Shown piece after piece: positions 28,435-38,015 of a DNA stretch of 64,000 bases (its first letter is position 1; each line of letters opens with the position of its first letter). The stretch comes from Methanohalophilus sp. RSK (GTDB lineage: Archaea > Halobacteriota > Methanosarcinia > Methanosarcinales > Methanosarcinaceae), in assembly GCF_003722075.1 (NCBI RefSeq), contig NZ_RDSK01000018.1:1-64000 (forward strand), written 5' to 3'. The position numbers were made by a program, and so were the translations under genes. Below the pieces are notes generated by a model. It was not told where the DNA came from, made no database searches, and saw only the letters and a list, made by a program, of their open reading frames with translations.

Positions 28435-30300
28435 TTATTTATCGTTGTCTACTTCTTCAAAGTCAGCATCGACAACATCTTCATCTGATCCACCTTCTGC
28501 ACCAGATGTAGAAGCACCTTCTCCGCCTGCTGCCTGTCCGGAAGCCTCAGCCTCTTCCTGTGCCTTCTGGTAAAGAAGGGCAGAGATTTCATACATTGCT
28601 TCCTGCAGAGCCTCGGTTTTACTCTTGATTGCTTCAATGTCACTGCCTTCAAGAGCAGTATTGAGATCTGAAATCGCGGATTCTACCTTGGATTTCTGCT
28701 CATCTGAAGCAATATCTCCTGCTTCCTTGAGAGCCTTCTCGGCAGAACTTACCAGGGTTTCTGCATTATTCCTTGCCTCGACCTCTTCTTTCTTTGCCTT
28801 GTCTTCTTCAGCATGTGCCTCTGCATCCTTGACCATCTGGTCGATCTCCTCATCAGAAAGACCGCCTGGTTTCTGGATGGTTATAGACTGCTCTTTACCG
28901 GTTCCCTTATCCTTTGCAGAAACATTGAGAATACCGTTGGCATCAATATCGAAAGTAACTTCGATCTGTGGCATTCCGCGTGGTGCAGGTGGTATGCCGT
29001 CAAGGATAAAGCGCCCCAGACTCTTGTTGGCAGAAGCAACGCCTCTTTCACCCTGCAATACGTGAATTTCCACAGAACTCTGGTTATCCGCAGCTGTCGA
29101 GAACACCTGACTCTTACGTGTAGGAATAGTGGTATTTCTCTCAATCAGGGGTGTTGCGACACCGCCCATTGTTTCGATACCAAGGGTCAGAGGAGTGACA
29201 TCCAGCAGCAATACATCTTCAACTTCTCCTCCCATTACACCGGCCTGTATGGCAGCACCCACAGCAACCGCTTCATCAGGATTGATATTCTTGTACGGAT
29301 CCTTACCAATGAACTCCTTCACAGTCCTGACGACTGCAGGCATCCTGGTAGAACCACCAATTAGCAGGATCTTTTCGATATCTGAAGTTTTAAGGTTTGC
29401 ATCACTTAGAGCCTGTTTCATTGATTGGAGGGTCTTGTCAATCAGATCCTCGGTCATCTTTTCAAATTGTGCCCTTGTAATATCGATGTCAACATGTTTT
29501 GGCTGGCCATTAGAATCAGCTGTAATGAAAGGAAGGTTGATGTTTGTGGTACCCACACCGGACAGTTCAATCTTGGCCTTCTCCGCGGCATCCTTGAACC
29601 TCTGCATTGCTGCCTTGTCACCGGATAGATCGATACCTTCTTCCTTTTTGAATTCGCTTATGATGTGGTTGACAATCCTGTCATCGAAGTCATCTCCTCC
29701 AAGATGGGTATCACCACTTGTGGAAAGTACTTCAAAAACCCCGTCTCCCAACTCAAGGATAGACACATCAAAAGTACCGCCTCCAAGATCGTAAACAAGA
29801 ATCTTGTGGTCACCGGTTTCTTTGTCCAGCCCATATGCCAGAGAAGCTGCTGTGGGCTCATTTATGATCCTCTTAACTTCAAGTCCTGCGATCTTACCGG
29901 CATCCTTTGTAGCCTGTCTCTGGGAGTCATTGAAATAAGCAGGAACTGTGATTACAGTATCGGTAATTGTTTCACCGAGATAACTTTCTGCATCTTCCTT
30001 GAGTTTGCGCAGTATCATTGCAGAAATTTCCTGCGGCGTATATTCCTTGCCGTTGAGAGTTACCTGATAGTCCCCTTCACCAATATGACGTTTGATTGAA
30101 CTTACCGTATTGTTCGGATTTGCCACCATCTGTCTTTTGGCTACCTGGCCCACAAGTTTTTCTCCCTTCTTTGAGAATCCCACTACAGAGGGAGTCGTCC
30201 TGCTACCTTCTGCATTTGGTAACACAGTTGGTTCGCCACCTTCGATCACTGCCATGCAGGAATTTGTAGTTCCCAGATCAATTCCAAGTATTTTACCCAT
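28435..30300 (-). CDS. dnaK: Chaperone DnaK (Hsp70)
   Basis: The gene encodes 621 residues. The nucleotide-binding domain starts [17 protein letters not shown] and contains [12 protein letters not shown] and the second phosphate loop [11 protein letters not shown]. The linker [14 protein letters not shown] leads to the substrate-binding domain and lid. The G/A/E/D-rich tail ends in [14 protein letters not shown]. Archaeal dnaK genes were probably acquired from bacteria; this cluster in the bacterial order grpE-dnaK-dnaJ fits that history. It acts with DnaJ and GrpE in cytosolic protein folding. Confidence 0.98.
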   Translation of the reverse strand: MGKILGIDLGTTNSCMAVIEGGEPTVLPNAEGSRTTPSVVGFSKKGEKLVGQVAKRQMVANPNNTVSSIKRHIGEGDYQVTLNGKEYTPQEISAMILRKLKEDAESYLGETITDTVITVPAYFNDSQRQATKDAGKIAGLEVKRIINEPTAASLAYGLDKETGDHKILVYDLGGGTFDVSILELGDGVFEVLSTSGDTHLGGDDFDDRIVNHIISEFKKEEGIDLSGDKAAMQRFKDAAEKAKIELSGVGTTNINLPFITADSNGQPKHVDIDITRAQFEKMTEDLIDKTLQSMKQALSDANLKTSDIEKILLIGGSTRMPAVVRTVKEFIGKDPYKNINPDEAVAVGAAIQAGVMGGEVEDVLLLDVTPLTLGIETMGGVATPLIERNTTIPTRKSQVFSTAADNQSSVEIHVLQGERGVASANKSLGRFILDGIPPAPRGMPQIEVTFDIDANGILNVSAKDKGTGKEQSITIQKPGGLSDEEIDQMVKDAEAHAEEDKAKKEEVEARNNAETLVSSAEKALKEAGDIASDEQKSKVESAISDLNTALEGSDIEAIKSKTEALQEAMYEISALLYQKAQEEAEASGQAAGGEGASTSGAEGGSDEDVVDADFEEVDNDK

Positions 30301-30369
30301 ATAGATTACCTCTTTGTAATTTTATCAGATTTATAGTTGATATTTCTTATCGATTCATTTCAATGAACT

Positions 30370-30912
30370 TTACTTCTCCTCTTTGTCCGAAGAAGTATTT
30401 TTGGAAACCGTCACCATAGCGGGCCGGATTATCCTGGAATTTAACTTGTATCCAGGCTTACAAACATCAATGATAGTATTGTCAGGATGATCCGCATGTT
30501 CAACATGCATCATGGCTTCATGTTCGGAGGGGTCAAATTCCGCACCTTCACATTCAATCCTTTTGAGACCTTCTTTTTCCAGGATCGATACAAATTGCCT
30601 GAACACCATTTCTATCCCTTCGACCACCGAATTCACATCATCGGTATTGTGAGCGGACTCGATGGCCCTTTCGAAGTTATCATAGGCATCAAGCAATTCC
30701 ATCATTAGGTTTTCCACCGCAAAATTGCGGAATTCTTCCTGCTCCTTGCGGGTACGTTTGCGGAAATTGTCAAATTCTGCTCTCTTACGCAAAAGGTCTT
30801 CCTTCAGGGATGCAATTTCCGCATCCTTTTCCTGAACCAGCTGTTCCAGCTCTTCAGGAGATTTTCCCGCGTCTGAGGAGTTATCGTCTTCTTGTTTATC
30901 TTTACCTACCAT
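30370..30912 (-). CDS. grpE: Nucleotide exchange factor GrpE
   Basis: The gene encodes 180 residues from the ATG at 30912, which has GGAG nine bases upstream; an ATG at 30921 is only 1 base from that GGAG and is less likely. The long N-terminal coiled coil (residues ~20-70) and the C-terminal VCKPGYKLNSRIIRPAMVTVS are typical of GrpE. It releases ADP from DnaK. It is the first gene of the Hsp70 operon; a TATA-like CTATTTATAG lies at about 30987-30996 on the minus strand. Confidence 0.93.
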   Translation of the reverse strand: MVGKDKQEDDNSSDAGKSPEELEQLVQEKDAEIASLKEDLLRKRAEFDNFRKRTRKEQEEFRNFAVENLMMELLDAYDNFERAIESAHNTDDVNSVVEGIEMVFRQFVSILEKEGLKRIECEGAEFDPSEHEAMMHVEHADHPDNTIIDVCKPGYKLNSRIIRPAMVTVSKNTSSDKEEK

Positions 30913-31019
30913 CACTGACATCTCCGCCTGTGTATTGAGCGGTCCAACTTATAATAGAAATTGCAGAGAATTGGATTGTATGATGTTCTATAAATAGTTT
31001 GCGCATGGCGGGCATTTAA

Positions 31020-31433
31020 TCAGGAATACTGGTTCTGAATCCTGTAAGAGAAGAACTTGACAACCAGCATACTAACAATCATACAAATCGCCAGTGCGGA
31101 AACCAGTCTATTCCATCCTATGGAAAAAAGTCCATCATTAAAAGCAAAACTCAGTCCTCCCAGAAAAGAGATGATTGAAAAGGTACTTACCGAGGAAACA
31201 AGTGCTGCACCTGCGATTGATCCCAACTCGTCGGCTCCTCTCTTTTCAAAGAAAACAGAGGCAAGAATGAATATGACGGCGAATACCAAAAGTATAATGG
31301 CATAAGGTACGGGGTTTGAACCGGTGGTTACTATTTGCATTATACCCATGGCCATACCCACCATAAAAATTGCCATTGCAAAAGATATTAACAGTGCCTG
31401 AATAAAAGGATTTTCTGACATTTCCAAATCCAT
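31020..31433 (-). CDS. Small four-helix membrane protein
   Basis: The gene encodes about 137 residues with four strongly hydrophobic helices at roughly residues 12-36, 45-65, 76-100 and 105-127. The segment between helices 2 and 3 is charged (FFEKRGADELGS). The start is uncertain: the ATG at 31433 abuts a GAGAGGG sequence, while the ATG at 31421 would have that sequence at a more normal distance. It lies upstream of grpE on the same strand but more than 100 bases away, and is divergent from mfnD. I recognise no family. Confidence 0.65.
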   Translation of the reverse strand: MDLEMSENPFIQALLISFAMAIFMVGMAMGIMQIVTTGSNPVPYAIILLVFAVIFILASVFFEKRGADELGSIAGAALVSSVSTFSIISFLGGLSFAFNDGLFSIGWNRLVSALAICMIVSMLVVKFFSYRIQNQYS

Positions 31434-31526
31434 CCCTCTCTGCAAAAAAGAGGTCCTGATAGTATATATTTATTGTCTCCTCGATATAAACCCAAAGCAT
31501 ATATTAAATAAAACATTTTTCGAGTT

Positions 31527-32450
31527 ATGAACATCCTAATTTGCGAATATGCCACAAGCACGGGAATGGGAGGCACCTTCCTGCTTGAAGGCAAAGCCAT
31601 GCTAAAAGGACTTGCAGAAAGCTTTGCCGCCGGCAATCATGAAATCAAATATACAACATCTGCAAGCGAAATCCAGGCCGGCACTCCCGTGTATTGTAAC
31701 GAAGGAAACATAAGGGCTGTTTTACAGGCCGAGGCAAAAAAATGTGATGCTGCATTGGTAATTGCCCCTGATGACCTGCTTGCAGAGCTTGTGGAAGAGA
31801 TAGAAGAACATACCTCTAATATGGGATCATCCCCGGCGGTCATCCGGGAGTGTGCGGATAAACTCAAATGCGGAAAAATTCTTGAAAAGAATGGAATACC
31901 TGCACCCCAACTTGTTGAAACAGTGGAAGATATTAAGAAAGGTACCAATTATGTGGTCAAGCCCCGTTATGGATGTGCTGCAGAAAACACGATCATTACA
32001 GCCAATCCTTCAATATCCCAGGACATGATCGTAACCGAATATATGGAAGGAGAACACCTGAGTGTGAGTCTTATCTGTGCCGATGCACCTCTTCCTCTTG
32101 CAATAAATCGTCAGTACATAGAAATTACAGGAAAAGATGATCAAAAAGCCATCGACTACAAGGGAGGCATAACTCCCTATGATACACCTGACAGGGAACT
32201 GATTATCGATACTGCAAAAAAGGCAGCCCTGGCACTTGGATGCAGGGGATACACAGGTATTGATATTGTAATGGGTGACAGGCCCTATGTAATAGACATA
32301 AATCCCAGGCCTACCACTTCGCTTGTGGGCATCTGCAAAATAATCAAACCCCAAATAGGAGAATTGTTGATTGGTGCCCTGGAAGAGAACTTACCACCAA
32401 CAGTACATATTACCGGCAATTATGAATTCCGAAAGGAGGACCTTTTATGA
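31527..32450 (+). CDS. mfnD: Tyramine-L-glutamate ligase MfnD (ATP-grasp)
   Basis: The protein joins L-glutamate to tyramine in methanofuran biosynthesis. The gene encodes 307 residues with an ATP-grasp layout: a central VKPRYGCAAENT nucleotide-binding strand, EYMEGEHLSVSL, and the C-terminal metal-binding VIDINPRPTTS. It overlaps mfnF by 4 bases and is followed by mfnE, so three methanofuran steps are linked. No clear ribosome-binding site precedes the ATG. Confidence 0.88.
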   Translation: MNILICEYATSTGMGGTFLLEGKAMLKGLAESFAAGNHEIKYTTSASEIQAGTPVYCNEGNIRAVLQAEAKKCDAALVIAPDDLLAELVEEIEEHTSNMGSSPAVIRECADKLKCGKILEKNGIPAPQLVETVEDIKKGTNYVVKPRYGCAAENTIITANPSISQDMIVTEYMEGEHLSVSLICADAPLPLAINRQYIEITGKDDQKAIDYKGGITPYDTPDRELIIDTAKKAALALGCRGYTGIDIVMGDRPYVIDINPRPTTSLVGICKIIKPQIGELLIGALEENLPPTVHITGNYEFRKEDLL

Positions 32451-33409
32451 AAAAACTCGGGATAGATATCGGAGGGGCAAATACAAAAATAGCCTCCGCA
32501 GACGGCACTGTCTGTGAACTTTACTATGTGCCCCTCTGGAAAGAAACAAAACTTCCAACGGTTCTGAAAAATATCTCAGAAAAGCACAATCCATCTCATG
32601 TGGGCGTTGTGATGACCGGAGAACTTGCCGATTGTTACGAAGATAAAACGGCAGGAGTCCTTGGCATTATGGATATTGTAAGAGACCGATTTGACTGTGA
32701 GATTGACTTTCTGAACCAGGAAGGCAATTTTATAAAACATACACAAAATCCCGCCTCTCTTGCCGCAGCAAACTGGATGGCTTCTGCAAGTTTCATTGCC
32801 AGGAAAATGAAAGATTGTCTTTTTGTGGATATGGGCAGTACTACAAGTGATTTAATCCCTGTCAAAGACGGAAAAGTAGTTGCACACAATACCGATACAC
32901 AACGTCTTGCAAACAACGAATTATTGTATCAGGGTGTCCTGAGGACAAATATAGCGGCCCTGCTGGACAGTGTGGCGATAAGGCCGGGGAATTGCCGAAT
33001 CGCCTCTGAGCTCTTTGCCACAAGCGCGGATGCTTACCTCCTCCTGTCAGATATCGATGAAGATGCATACACATGTGAAACTGCTGACGGGCATGGAAAA
33101 TCAGAAAAAGAGGCTGCCAGAAGACTTGCAAGGGTTGTCTGCGCAGACCTGAATGAAATTGACATGGCAGATGTCAGAGAGATAGCGATGGCTGTCAAGA
33201 ATAGACAGAAAGAAAGGCTCACAGAAGCGATCTCAGAACTTTGCCGCAAACACGACATTAATACCGTCCTTGCAGCAGGGCTTGGTGAATTTTTGATCAA
33301 AAACGCATGTGAAGAACTGGGTATTGAGTACATTTCACTGGCAGAGAAATGGAGCCTTGATATATCAAAGGTATTCCCTGCCTATGCAGTAGCCAATCTG
33401 CTGGAGTGA
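32447..33409 (+). CDS. mfnF: Methanofuran assembly enzyme MfnF
   Basis: The protein couples the activated aminomethyl-furan unit to gamma-glutamyltyramine. The gene encodes 320 residues. It belongs to the hydantoinase/acetate-kinase-like fold: GIDIGGANTKIA at the N-terminus and FVDMGSTTSDLIPV in the middle are the two phosphate-binding motifs. The start overlaps the mfnD stop and has a strong AGGAGG upstream. The placement between mfnD and mfnE supports the role. Confidence 0.87.
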   Translation: MKKLGIDIGGANTKIASADGTVCELYYVPLWKETKLPTVLKNISEKHNPSHVGVVMTGELADCYEDKTAGVLGIMDIVRDRFDCEIDFLNQEGNFIKHTQNPASLAAANWMASASFIARKMKDCLFVDMGSTTSDLIPVKDGKVVAHNTDTQRLANNELLYQGVLRTNIAALLDSVAIRPGNCRIASELFATSADAYLLLSDIDEDAYTCETADGHGKSEKEAARRLARVVCADLNEIDMADVREIAMAVKNRQKERLTEAISELCRKHDINTVLAAGLGEFLIKNACEELGIEYISLAEKWSLDISKVFPAYAVANLLE

Positions 33410-33422
33410 AACTGAACAAAAC

Positions 33423-34052
33423 ATGAAAGAAAAAGTCGTATTAAAACTGGGAGGAAGCCTGATAAAACAGGGGCCTGAATTACTGCTGTCACTGAAAAGT
33501 TGGGCAAAGGATAAAAAAGTACAGTTGCTAGTGGTACCCGGCGGAGGACCCTTTGCAGATCGAATAAGGGACATGGAAGAGATGGCAGGTTTTGATGATG
33601 ATACCTCTCACTGGTTGGCAATCCTATCCATGGAGCAGTATGGTATATACCTCAGGGAAATGACGAAAATTGATACAACTGCTACCCTCAAACCTTTTGA
33701 AGGGGTCCGAATTCTGCTACCTTACAGGCTTCTTACAGATAGCGACGATCTGCCTCATTCATGGAAGGTCACATCCGACACAATCGGTGCGAAATTTGCC
33801 CAAATGACAGGAGCAGAATATATTAAAATAACAGATGTTGACGGAATCCTGCAACAGGGAAAATTGTTACGGGAAATTAACGCTTCTGACATCATAAAAA
33901 TGGGACAGAGTTGTGTGGATACCTATCTTCCACACTACCTCATGCAACATGAAATGAATTGCACTATTGTAAATGGCAACTATTTTTCCAGAATAACAGG
34001 GACAATTATGGGAAACAGAGACACAAGTACCTACATCAGGGGGAAATTTTAA
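33423..34052 (+). CDS. mfnE: 5-(aminomethyl)-3-furanmethanol phosphate kinase MfnE
   Basis: The protein is an amino-acid-kinase-fold enzyme that phosphorylates 5-(aminomethyl)-3-furanmethanol phosphate to the diphosphate, the activated furan used by MfnF. The gene encodes 209 residues; [12 protein letters not shown] and [13 protein letters not shown] form the nucleotide-binding site, and KITDVDGIL is the sugar/phosphate-binding block. It starts 13 bases after mfnF. Confidence 0.87.
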   Translation: MKEKVVLKLGGSLIKQGPELLLSLKSWAKDKKVQLLVVPGGGPFADRIRDMEEMAGFDDDTSHWLAILSMEQYGIYLREMTKIDTTATLKPFEGVRILLPYRLLTDSDDLPHSWKVTSDTIGAKFAQMTGAEYIKITDVDGILQQGKLLREINASDIIKMGQSCVDTYLPHYLMQHEMNCTIVNGNYFSRITGTIMGNRDTSTYIRGKF

Positions 34053-34117
34053 ATTATATACGGATTATGTACTCAATCCGTCATACTTATAGTAAAATCA
34101 CAATAAGGAGAAATACA

Positions 34118-34282
34118 ATGGAGAAGGTCAATTACTGTACCTCCTGCGGTGTACACCTTTCGGACAAGGGTTTTGCACGTTTTGCATGCCCCGAATGTGA
34201 CACCGAACTTGGAAGATGCATAAAATGCAGACAGCAGAGTAACAATTACGTCTGTCCGAAATGTGGATTTATGGGTCCATGA
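34118..34282 (+). CDS. Small two-zinc-ribbon protein beside aEF-1beta
   Basis: The gene encodes 54 residues with four CxxC pairs (C7/C10, C24/C27, C34/C37, C46/C49), which make two zinc ribbons in almost the entire protein. The ATG at 34118 is preceded by AAGGAG 7 bases upstream. The aEF-1beta gene follows after 9 bases, with its GAGGTG ribosome site overlapping this stop. The tight linkage to an elongation-factor gene is a common archaeal arrangement and suggests a translation-related partner. The function is not known. Confidence 0.85.
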   Translation: MEKVNYCTSCGVHLSDKGFARFACPECDTELGRCIKCRQQSNNYVCPKCGFMGP

Positions 34283-34291
34283 GGTGTAAAT

Positions 34292-34561
34292 ATGGGAGAT
34301 GTTGCAGCTACTATTAAAATAATGCCCGATGGCGTAGAAAGAGATCTTGAAGAGATCAAAGCAAAGGTCGCAGATGTTTTACCTGAAGGTTCAGAACTCT
34401 TCGGAACTGTCGAAGAGCCTATTGCATTTGGCCTCAAGGCCATAAAAGCTACAGTTCTTGTAGGCGACCTCGAAGGCGGAACCGAACCTGTTGAGGAAGC
34501 CATAGCAACTATCGAAGGCGTCGAAAGCGTACAGGTAGAAGAAGTAGGAAGACCTGTCTGA
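34292..34561 (+). CDS. ef1b: Translation elongation factor aEF-1beta
   Basis: The protein is the GDP/GTP exchange factor for archaeal elongation factor aEF-1alpha. The gene encodes 89 residues, the standard archaeal length, with a ferredoxin-like fold core: VAATIKIMPDGVERDLEEIK, EEPIAFGLKAIKATVLVGD and VESVQVEEVGRPV. A GAGGTG ribosome-binding sequence lies 4-9 bases before the ATG. It is linked to the preceding zinc-ribbon gene. Confidence 0.95.
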   Translation: MGDVAATIKIMPDGVERDLEEIKAKVADVLPEGSELFGTVEEPIAFGLKAIKATVLVGDLEGGTEPVEEAIATIEGVESVQVEEVGRPV

Positions 34562-34583
34562 AGGTCTTCACAACTCTTTTTTT

Positions 34584-34655
34584 GGGCTTGTAGATCAGGG
34601 GAAGATCGTTACGTTCGCAACGTAAAGGCCGCGGGTTCGAATCCCGCCAGGTCCA
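34584..34655 (+). tRNA. tRNA-Ala (CGC)
   Basis: A complete 72-nt cloverleaf. The acceptor is GGGCTTG/CAGGTCC and includes the G3-U70 wobble pair that identifies alanine tRNA. The anticodon loop is TTCGCAA (anticodon CGC), the T-loop is TTCGAAT and the discriminator is A. There is no intron, and CCA is not encoded. It lies 22 bases after aEF-1beta. Confidence 0.97.
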
Positions 34656-34673
34656 TCCCTTCAAGCCTCATTC

Positions 34674-35849
34674 TCACTCAAACTCATACAATACCCTGGC
34701 ATTTGCCAGAGAATCGGCAATAAGACCATCAACATCCAGTTTTGCTTCCTCTTTAACTACCGCATCATACATGGCCCTTACCTCCGGACGTTCAGGGACA
34801 GCTCCACACCCTGCAGAACTCAGAGTAGATATGTCATAAGTACCTATTTTTCGGGCCAGATCGATTATCTCAGTCTTATCAAAACTTATGAGCGGATGGT
34901 ATATAGGAAATCCCAGACCATAAATTTCAGCATGCAAATTATAAGTTGTCTGGGAAGCCACCTGCCCCAGGGATGACCCGGTAATTATGCCTGATGCTTT
35001 TTCTTTTTCCATAACTTCAAAGGCAATCCTGTACATCGTCCTCTTGCATAATATACATGTGTTTTTAAGAGAACAGTTGTCCTGAATTGCCTGTAAATTC
35101 TTCCCATTGGGAACTTCATACATTTTCATGGGGTTGCCGGCAGACCACTCGTTAAGCACATTCACACATTTGATGGCTTTCTGACGGGTTGCCTCATCGG
35201 AAAAAGGTGCATTGTTGCAGAATACAGGAATCACATTTACACCCCTTCTCATCAGCAACCAGGCAGCAACCGGGGAATCGATTCCTCCTGATAACAGAAC
35301 TACCATTTTCCCCTGTGTACCTAACGGAAGACCACCCACACCTTTTGATATATGCGTAAATACATAAGCGGCGTTTTGCCTCATTTCCACAAAGATTTCT
35401 TTATCCGGGTCATCAAGATTCACCGAAGGATTCCTTCCCAGGGACTCAAGTATCTCATACACCGCATCCCCACAAATTCTTCCTAAATCCGCGGAGGTAA
35501 AGGAGTGATTCCCCGAGCGACGTGGACGGATTGCAAATGATTCAGATTCTGCGATAAAATCACCGGCTATTGCAGCACATTCTGCTGCGGCTGATTTTAA
35601 ATTTGGATCGACTTTACGGGCAAAAGAGGTAGAGACCACCCCGAAAACATTCGAACATACTTCTGCAGCTGCCGGGTCATCTGATTCAACAAAAATACGC
35701 CCCCTGTCCCTGATAATTTTATGATATGAAACTGCCTGCTGCTCAAGCATTGCTTTGAGATTATTGACCAGTGTACGTTCGAAAAAACTGCGTACACCCG
35801 GACTTTTGAGGGACAGTTCACCGTATCTTATAATGACTATATTGTTCAT
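34674..35849 (-). CDS. thiI: tRNA 4-thiouridine synthetase ThiI
   Basis: The gene encodes 391 residues. It has an N-terminal ferredoxin-like/THUMP RNA-binding region, then a PP-loop ATPase (LLSGGIDSPVAAWLLMRRG at about residue 185). It adenylates U8 of tRNA before sulfur transfer. The C-terminal rhodanese domain of some bacterial ThiI is absent, as is usual in methanogens. CSLKNTCILCKR gives catalytic-type cysteines. It is convergent with the tRNA-Ala gene. Confidence 0.93.
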   Translation of the reverse strand: MNNIVIIRYGELSLKSPGVRSFFERTLVNNLKAMLEQQAVSYHKIIRDRGRIFVESDDPAAAEVCSNVFGVVSTSFARKVDPNLKSAAAECAAIAGDFIAESESFAIRPRRSGNHSFTSADLGRICGDAVYEILESLGRNPSVNLDDPDKEIFVEMRQNAAYVFTHISKGVGGLPLGTQGKMVVLLSGGIDSPVAAWLLMRRGVNVIPVFCNNAPFSDEATRQKAIKCVNVLNEWSAGNPMKMYEVPNGKNLQAIQDNCSLKNTCILCKRTMYRIAFEVMEKEKASGIITGSSLGQVASQTTYNLHAEIYGLGFPIYHPLISFDKTEIIDLARKIGTYDISTLSSAGCGAVPERPEVRAMYDAVVKEEAKLDVDGLIADSLANARVLYEFE

Positions 35850-35936
35850 GAGAAGAACTATTCACATATGTTAATTAAACCTATTCCACAAAATATAACA
35901 ATACATATTTAACAAGGAAGATGCAAAAACAGGTTG

Positions 35937-37565
35937 ATGCTAAGAAAGATTCGCAGGTATCTGGAAATCCTCAAGGTTTTTACGAAATATAATCTTTTCA
36001 GTCTTCTGTATAAAGAAATTAATCGCAACTACATATCCAGCAGACGTGGTACCTGTTATCTCGATGTTGAGAACCAGCACAATGCCCGCAAAATGCGATT
36101 TGCTTTTGAGGAGTTGGGACCTACTTTTGTTAAATTGGGCCAAATAATGAGTAAAAGGTCTGATATCCTTCCCCCAAGTTACATACGGGAACTGGCAAAT
36201 CTGCAGGATCGCGTAAAACCCCTTGAGTTTGAACAGATGCTGCCTTCCTTTTCAAGCCTGCAATGTGCAATACCGGGCACCCAAAACGGCGAATCTGAAA
36301 TATCAATGGAACAGGTGATGAGATATTTTGATGAATTTGATACAATGCCTATAGCAAGTGCATCAATTGCCCAGGTATACAAAGCAAAGCTGAATGATGA
36401 TAAAGTGGCCGTAAAAGTTTCAAGACCCGGTCTTATAAACAAAATTAACATTGACCTATCCATAATTGAAGACCTAAAGCCTTTCATCGTAAGAATCGGG
36501 GGATTTGGAAACAACATCGATTTTGATGAATTCCTGTATGAATTTCAGGAATTGTTGAATAAAGAACTGGATTTTCGCAATGAAGCCCGTAATATCAAAC
36601 GTTTCCGGGAAAATTTTGAAGGAATTGATGATGTAAATATCCCTCAGGTATACGACGACTACTGCACTGAAAGTGTACTTGTAATGGAGTATATGGAAGG
36701 AACCCCGGTGAAAAATATACAGGACCTGGGTTCTGAACAGCGTTTAAAATATACCCACATGATCAGTTCCAGTTACTTAAAGCAGGTTTATCTCGATGGC
36801 CTGTATCATGCAGACCCTCATGGAGGAAATATCCTCATCCAGAACAATAGTATTGCCTACATTGATTTTGGAGCAATCGGAATCATAGATGGTGAACTGA
36901 GACGCAATATGCTCAACCTTTTCTACGGAATATACAAAAAGAATCTGGATATTGCTTTTGAGGCTTTCCTGAGAATCGCGGATATAAAAAAGGAAGATAT
37001 CAACGTGCGTCATTTCAAACTTGATCTTGATGATTTGATAGCAAAGCAAAACTATGCGCTGGGCCAGAGACAGAATGACAGTTATGCAAACCTCGCCCTG
37101 AAATACAACCTATCTCTTCCAAGTGATTTTTCCACATTAGAAAGATCCCTTATCCTCATCGAAGGTGTTTGCCTCGAACTAAATCCCGACTTCAATCTTA
37201 TTGATGATGCCAGACCTCTCATCACAAAAGTACTGCTGCAGAGATATTCCCCGGGCAGGGCGATGGAATACTTCCAGCTTGAAGGAGATCGCTATCTTGA
37301 CATCTTCAAAAATTTACCCCAGGGAATAGATGACGTTATCGAAACAATCCGGGGTTACAGGATAGAAAAATTGGAGAACAAAACCAATGAGATTAAAAGA
37401 AACAGGATGTATGAAAACTTCACACGCTATGTATTCCTATCAATAATCCTGGTTACATCGGCCTATCTTGCTACCAGAGCCGACACAGCAACCAATGAAC
37501 TGGGAATCGCCGGATTTGTAGTAGCCATCCTGCTTTTTGGATATTCATTCCTGCGAAATGCCTGA
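35937..37565 (+). CDS. ABC1/AarF/UbiB-type protein kinase-like protein
   Basis: The gene encodes 542 residues. It has the family KxGQ motif (KLGQIMSKRSDILP), the alanine-rich loop (ASASIAQVYKAKL) in place of the normal P-loop, VAVKVSRPG with the conserved lysine, ExD in NKELDFRNEARN, HADPHGGNILI and the DFG-like IDFGAIG. Two C-terminal hydrophobic segments (residues ~495-512 and 520-538) anchor it to the membrane. Relatives (UbiB, COQ8) support quinone biosynthesis; in a methanogen the matching lipid would be methanophenazine or other isoprenoids, which is inference. The start is ATG 35937 or TTG 35934. Confidence 0.85.
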   Translation: MLRKIRRYLEILKVFTKYNLFSLLYKEINRNYISSRRGTCYLDVENQHNARKMRFAFEELGPTFVKLGQIMSKRSDILPPSYIRELANLQDRVKPLEFEQMLPSFSSLQCAIPGTQNGESEISMEQVMRYFDEFDTMPIASASIAQVYKAKLNDDKVAVKVSRPGLINKINIDLSIIEDLKPFIVRIGGFGNNIDFDEFLYEFQELLNKELDFRNEARNIKRFRENFEGIDDVNIPQVYDDYCTESVLVMEYMEGTPVKNIQDLGSEQRLKYTHMISSSYLKQVYLDGLYHADPHGGNILIQNNSIAYIDFGAIGIIDGELRRNMLNLFYGIYKKNLDIAFEAFLRIADIKKEDINVRHFKLDLDDLIAKQNYALGQRQNDSYANLALKYNLSLPSDFSTLERSLILIEGVCLELNPDFNLIDDARPLITKVLLQRYSPGRAMEYFQLEGDRYLDIFKNLPQGIDDVIETIRGYRIEKLENKTNEIKRNRMYENFTRYVFLSIILVTSAYLATRADTATNELGIAGFVVAILLFGYSFLRNA

Positions 37566-37736
37566 AGGACCAAACATGCATGAAAATAACATTTGATACA
37601 AAACAAGTTGAATTGTCCCACTACATTTAAATACAAAAATAATCCTATAAGTACAGACGGGATTTACTAAAAAGTGGGGTACGAATAATTTACTTTTGGT
37701 ATTAATCCTATTTCAAAAACATATGGGGAAAATAAT

Positions 37737-37874
37737 ATGACAAGACTGAAAAGATGTCCTGAATGCTATTCAGAAATGGAAGTCAGCGAAAATGGAATAG
37801 AATACTGCAATGTGTGCGATTACTGGACAGTAGAGGGAACAGCACGCCTTGATTCCATAACTATGCTTGCGTGA
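37737..37874 (+). CDS. 45-residue zinc-ribbon miniprotein
   Basis: The ORF starts at the ATG at 37737 and has two CxxC pairs (C7/C10 and C24/C27) spaced like a zinc ribbon, plus an acidic tail. It sits 9 bases before a second CxxC miniprotein, whose GAGGGGG ribosome-binding sequence overlaps this stop; the pair is probably one transcript. The ribosome site of this gene is weak (ATGGGGAAA). Function unknown. Confidence 0.65.
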   Translation: MTRLKRCPECYSEMEVSENGIEYCNVCDYWTVEGTARLDSITMLA

Positions 37875-37883
37875 GGGGGCAGT

Positions 37884-38015
37884 ATGATGCAAGCATCCTC
37901 CTGTAAGACATGCACTCAATGCCGGGAAAAGTTAAAAGTAATGAAGATGAAATCCAATGTCCTTTACTACTGCCGCAAGTGTGGCAGGACAATGTCCCGG
38001 GAGTTCCTTCACTAA
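37884..38015 (+). CDS. 43-residue CxxC miniprotein
   Basis: The ORF begins with ATG-ATG (37884, 37887) 5-8 bases after GAGGGGG. The protein is basic and holds four cysteines in pairs (CKTCTQC near the N-terminus and CRKC near the C-terminus), which fits one zinc site. Its end overlaps the convergent TOPRIM gene by 4 bases. No family recognised; the strong ribosome site and conserved cysteine spacing are the evidence that it is real. Confidence 0.55.
   Translation: MMQASSCKTCTQCREKLKVMKMKSNVLYYCRKCGRTMSREFLH

Noticed and set aside
28813-29794. Long plus-strand frames antisense to dnaK
   Set aside because: They are common artefacts of codon bias opposite dnaK; no start signals or homology.
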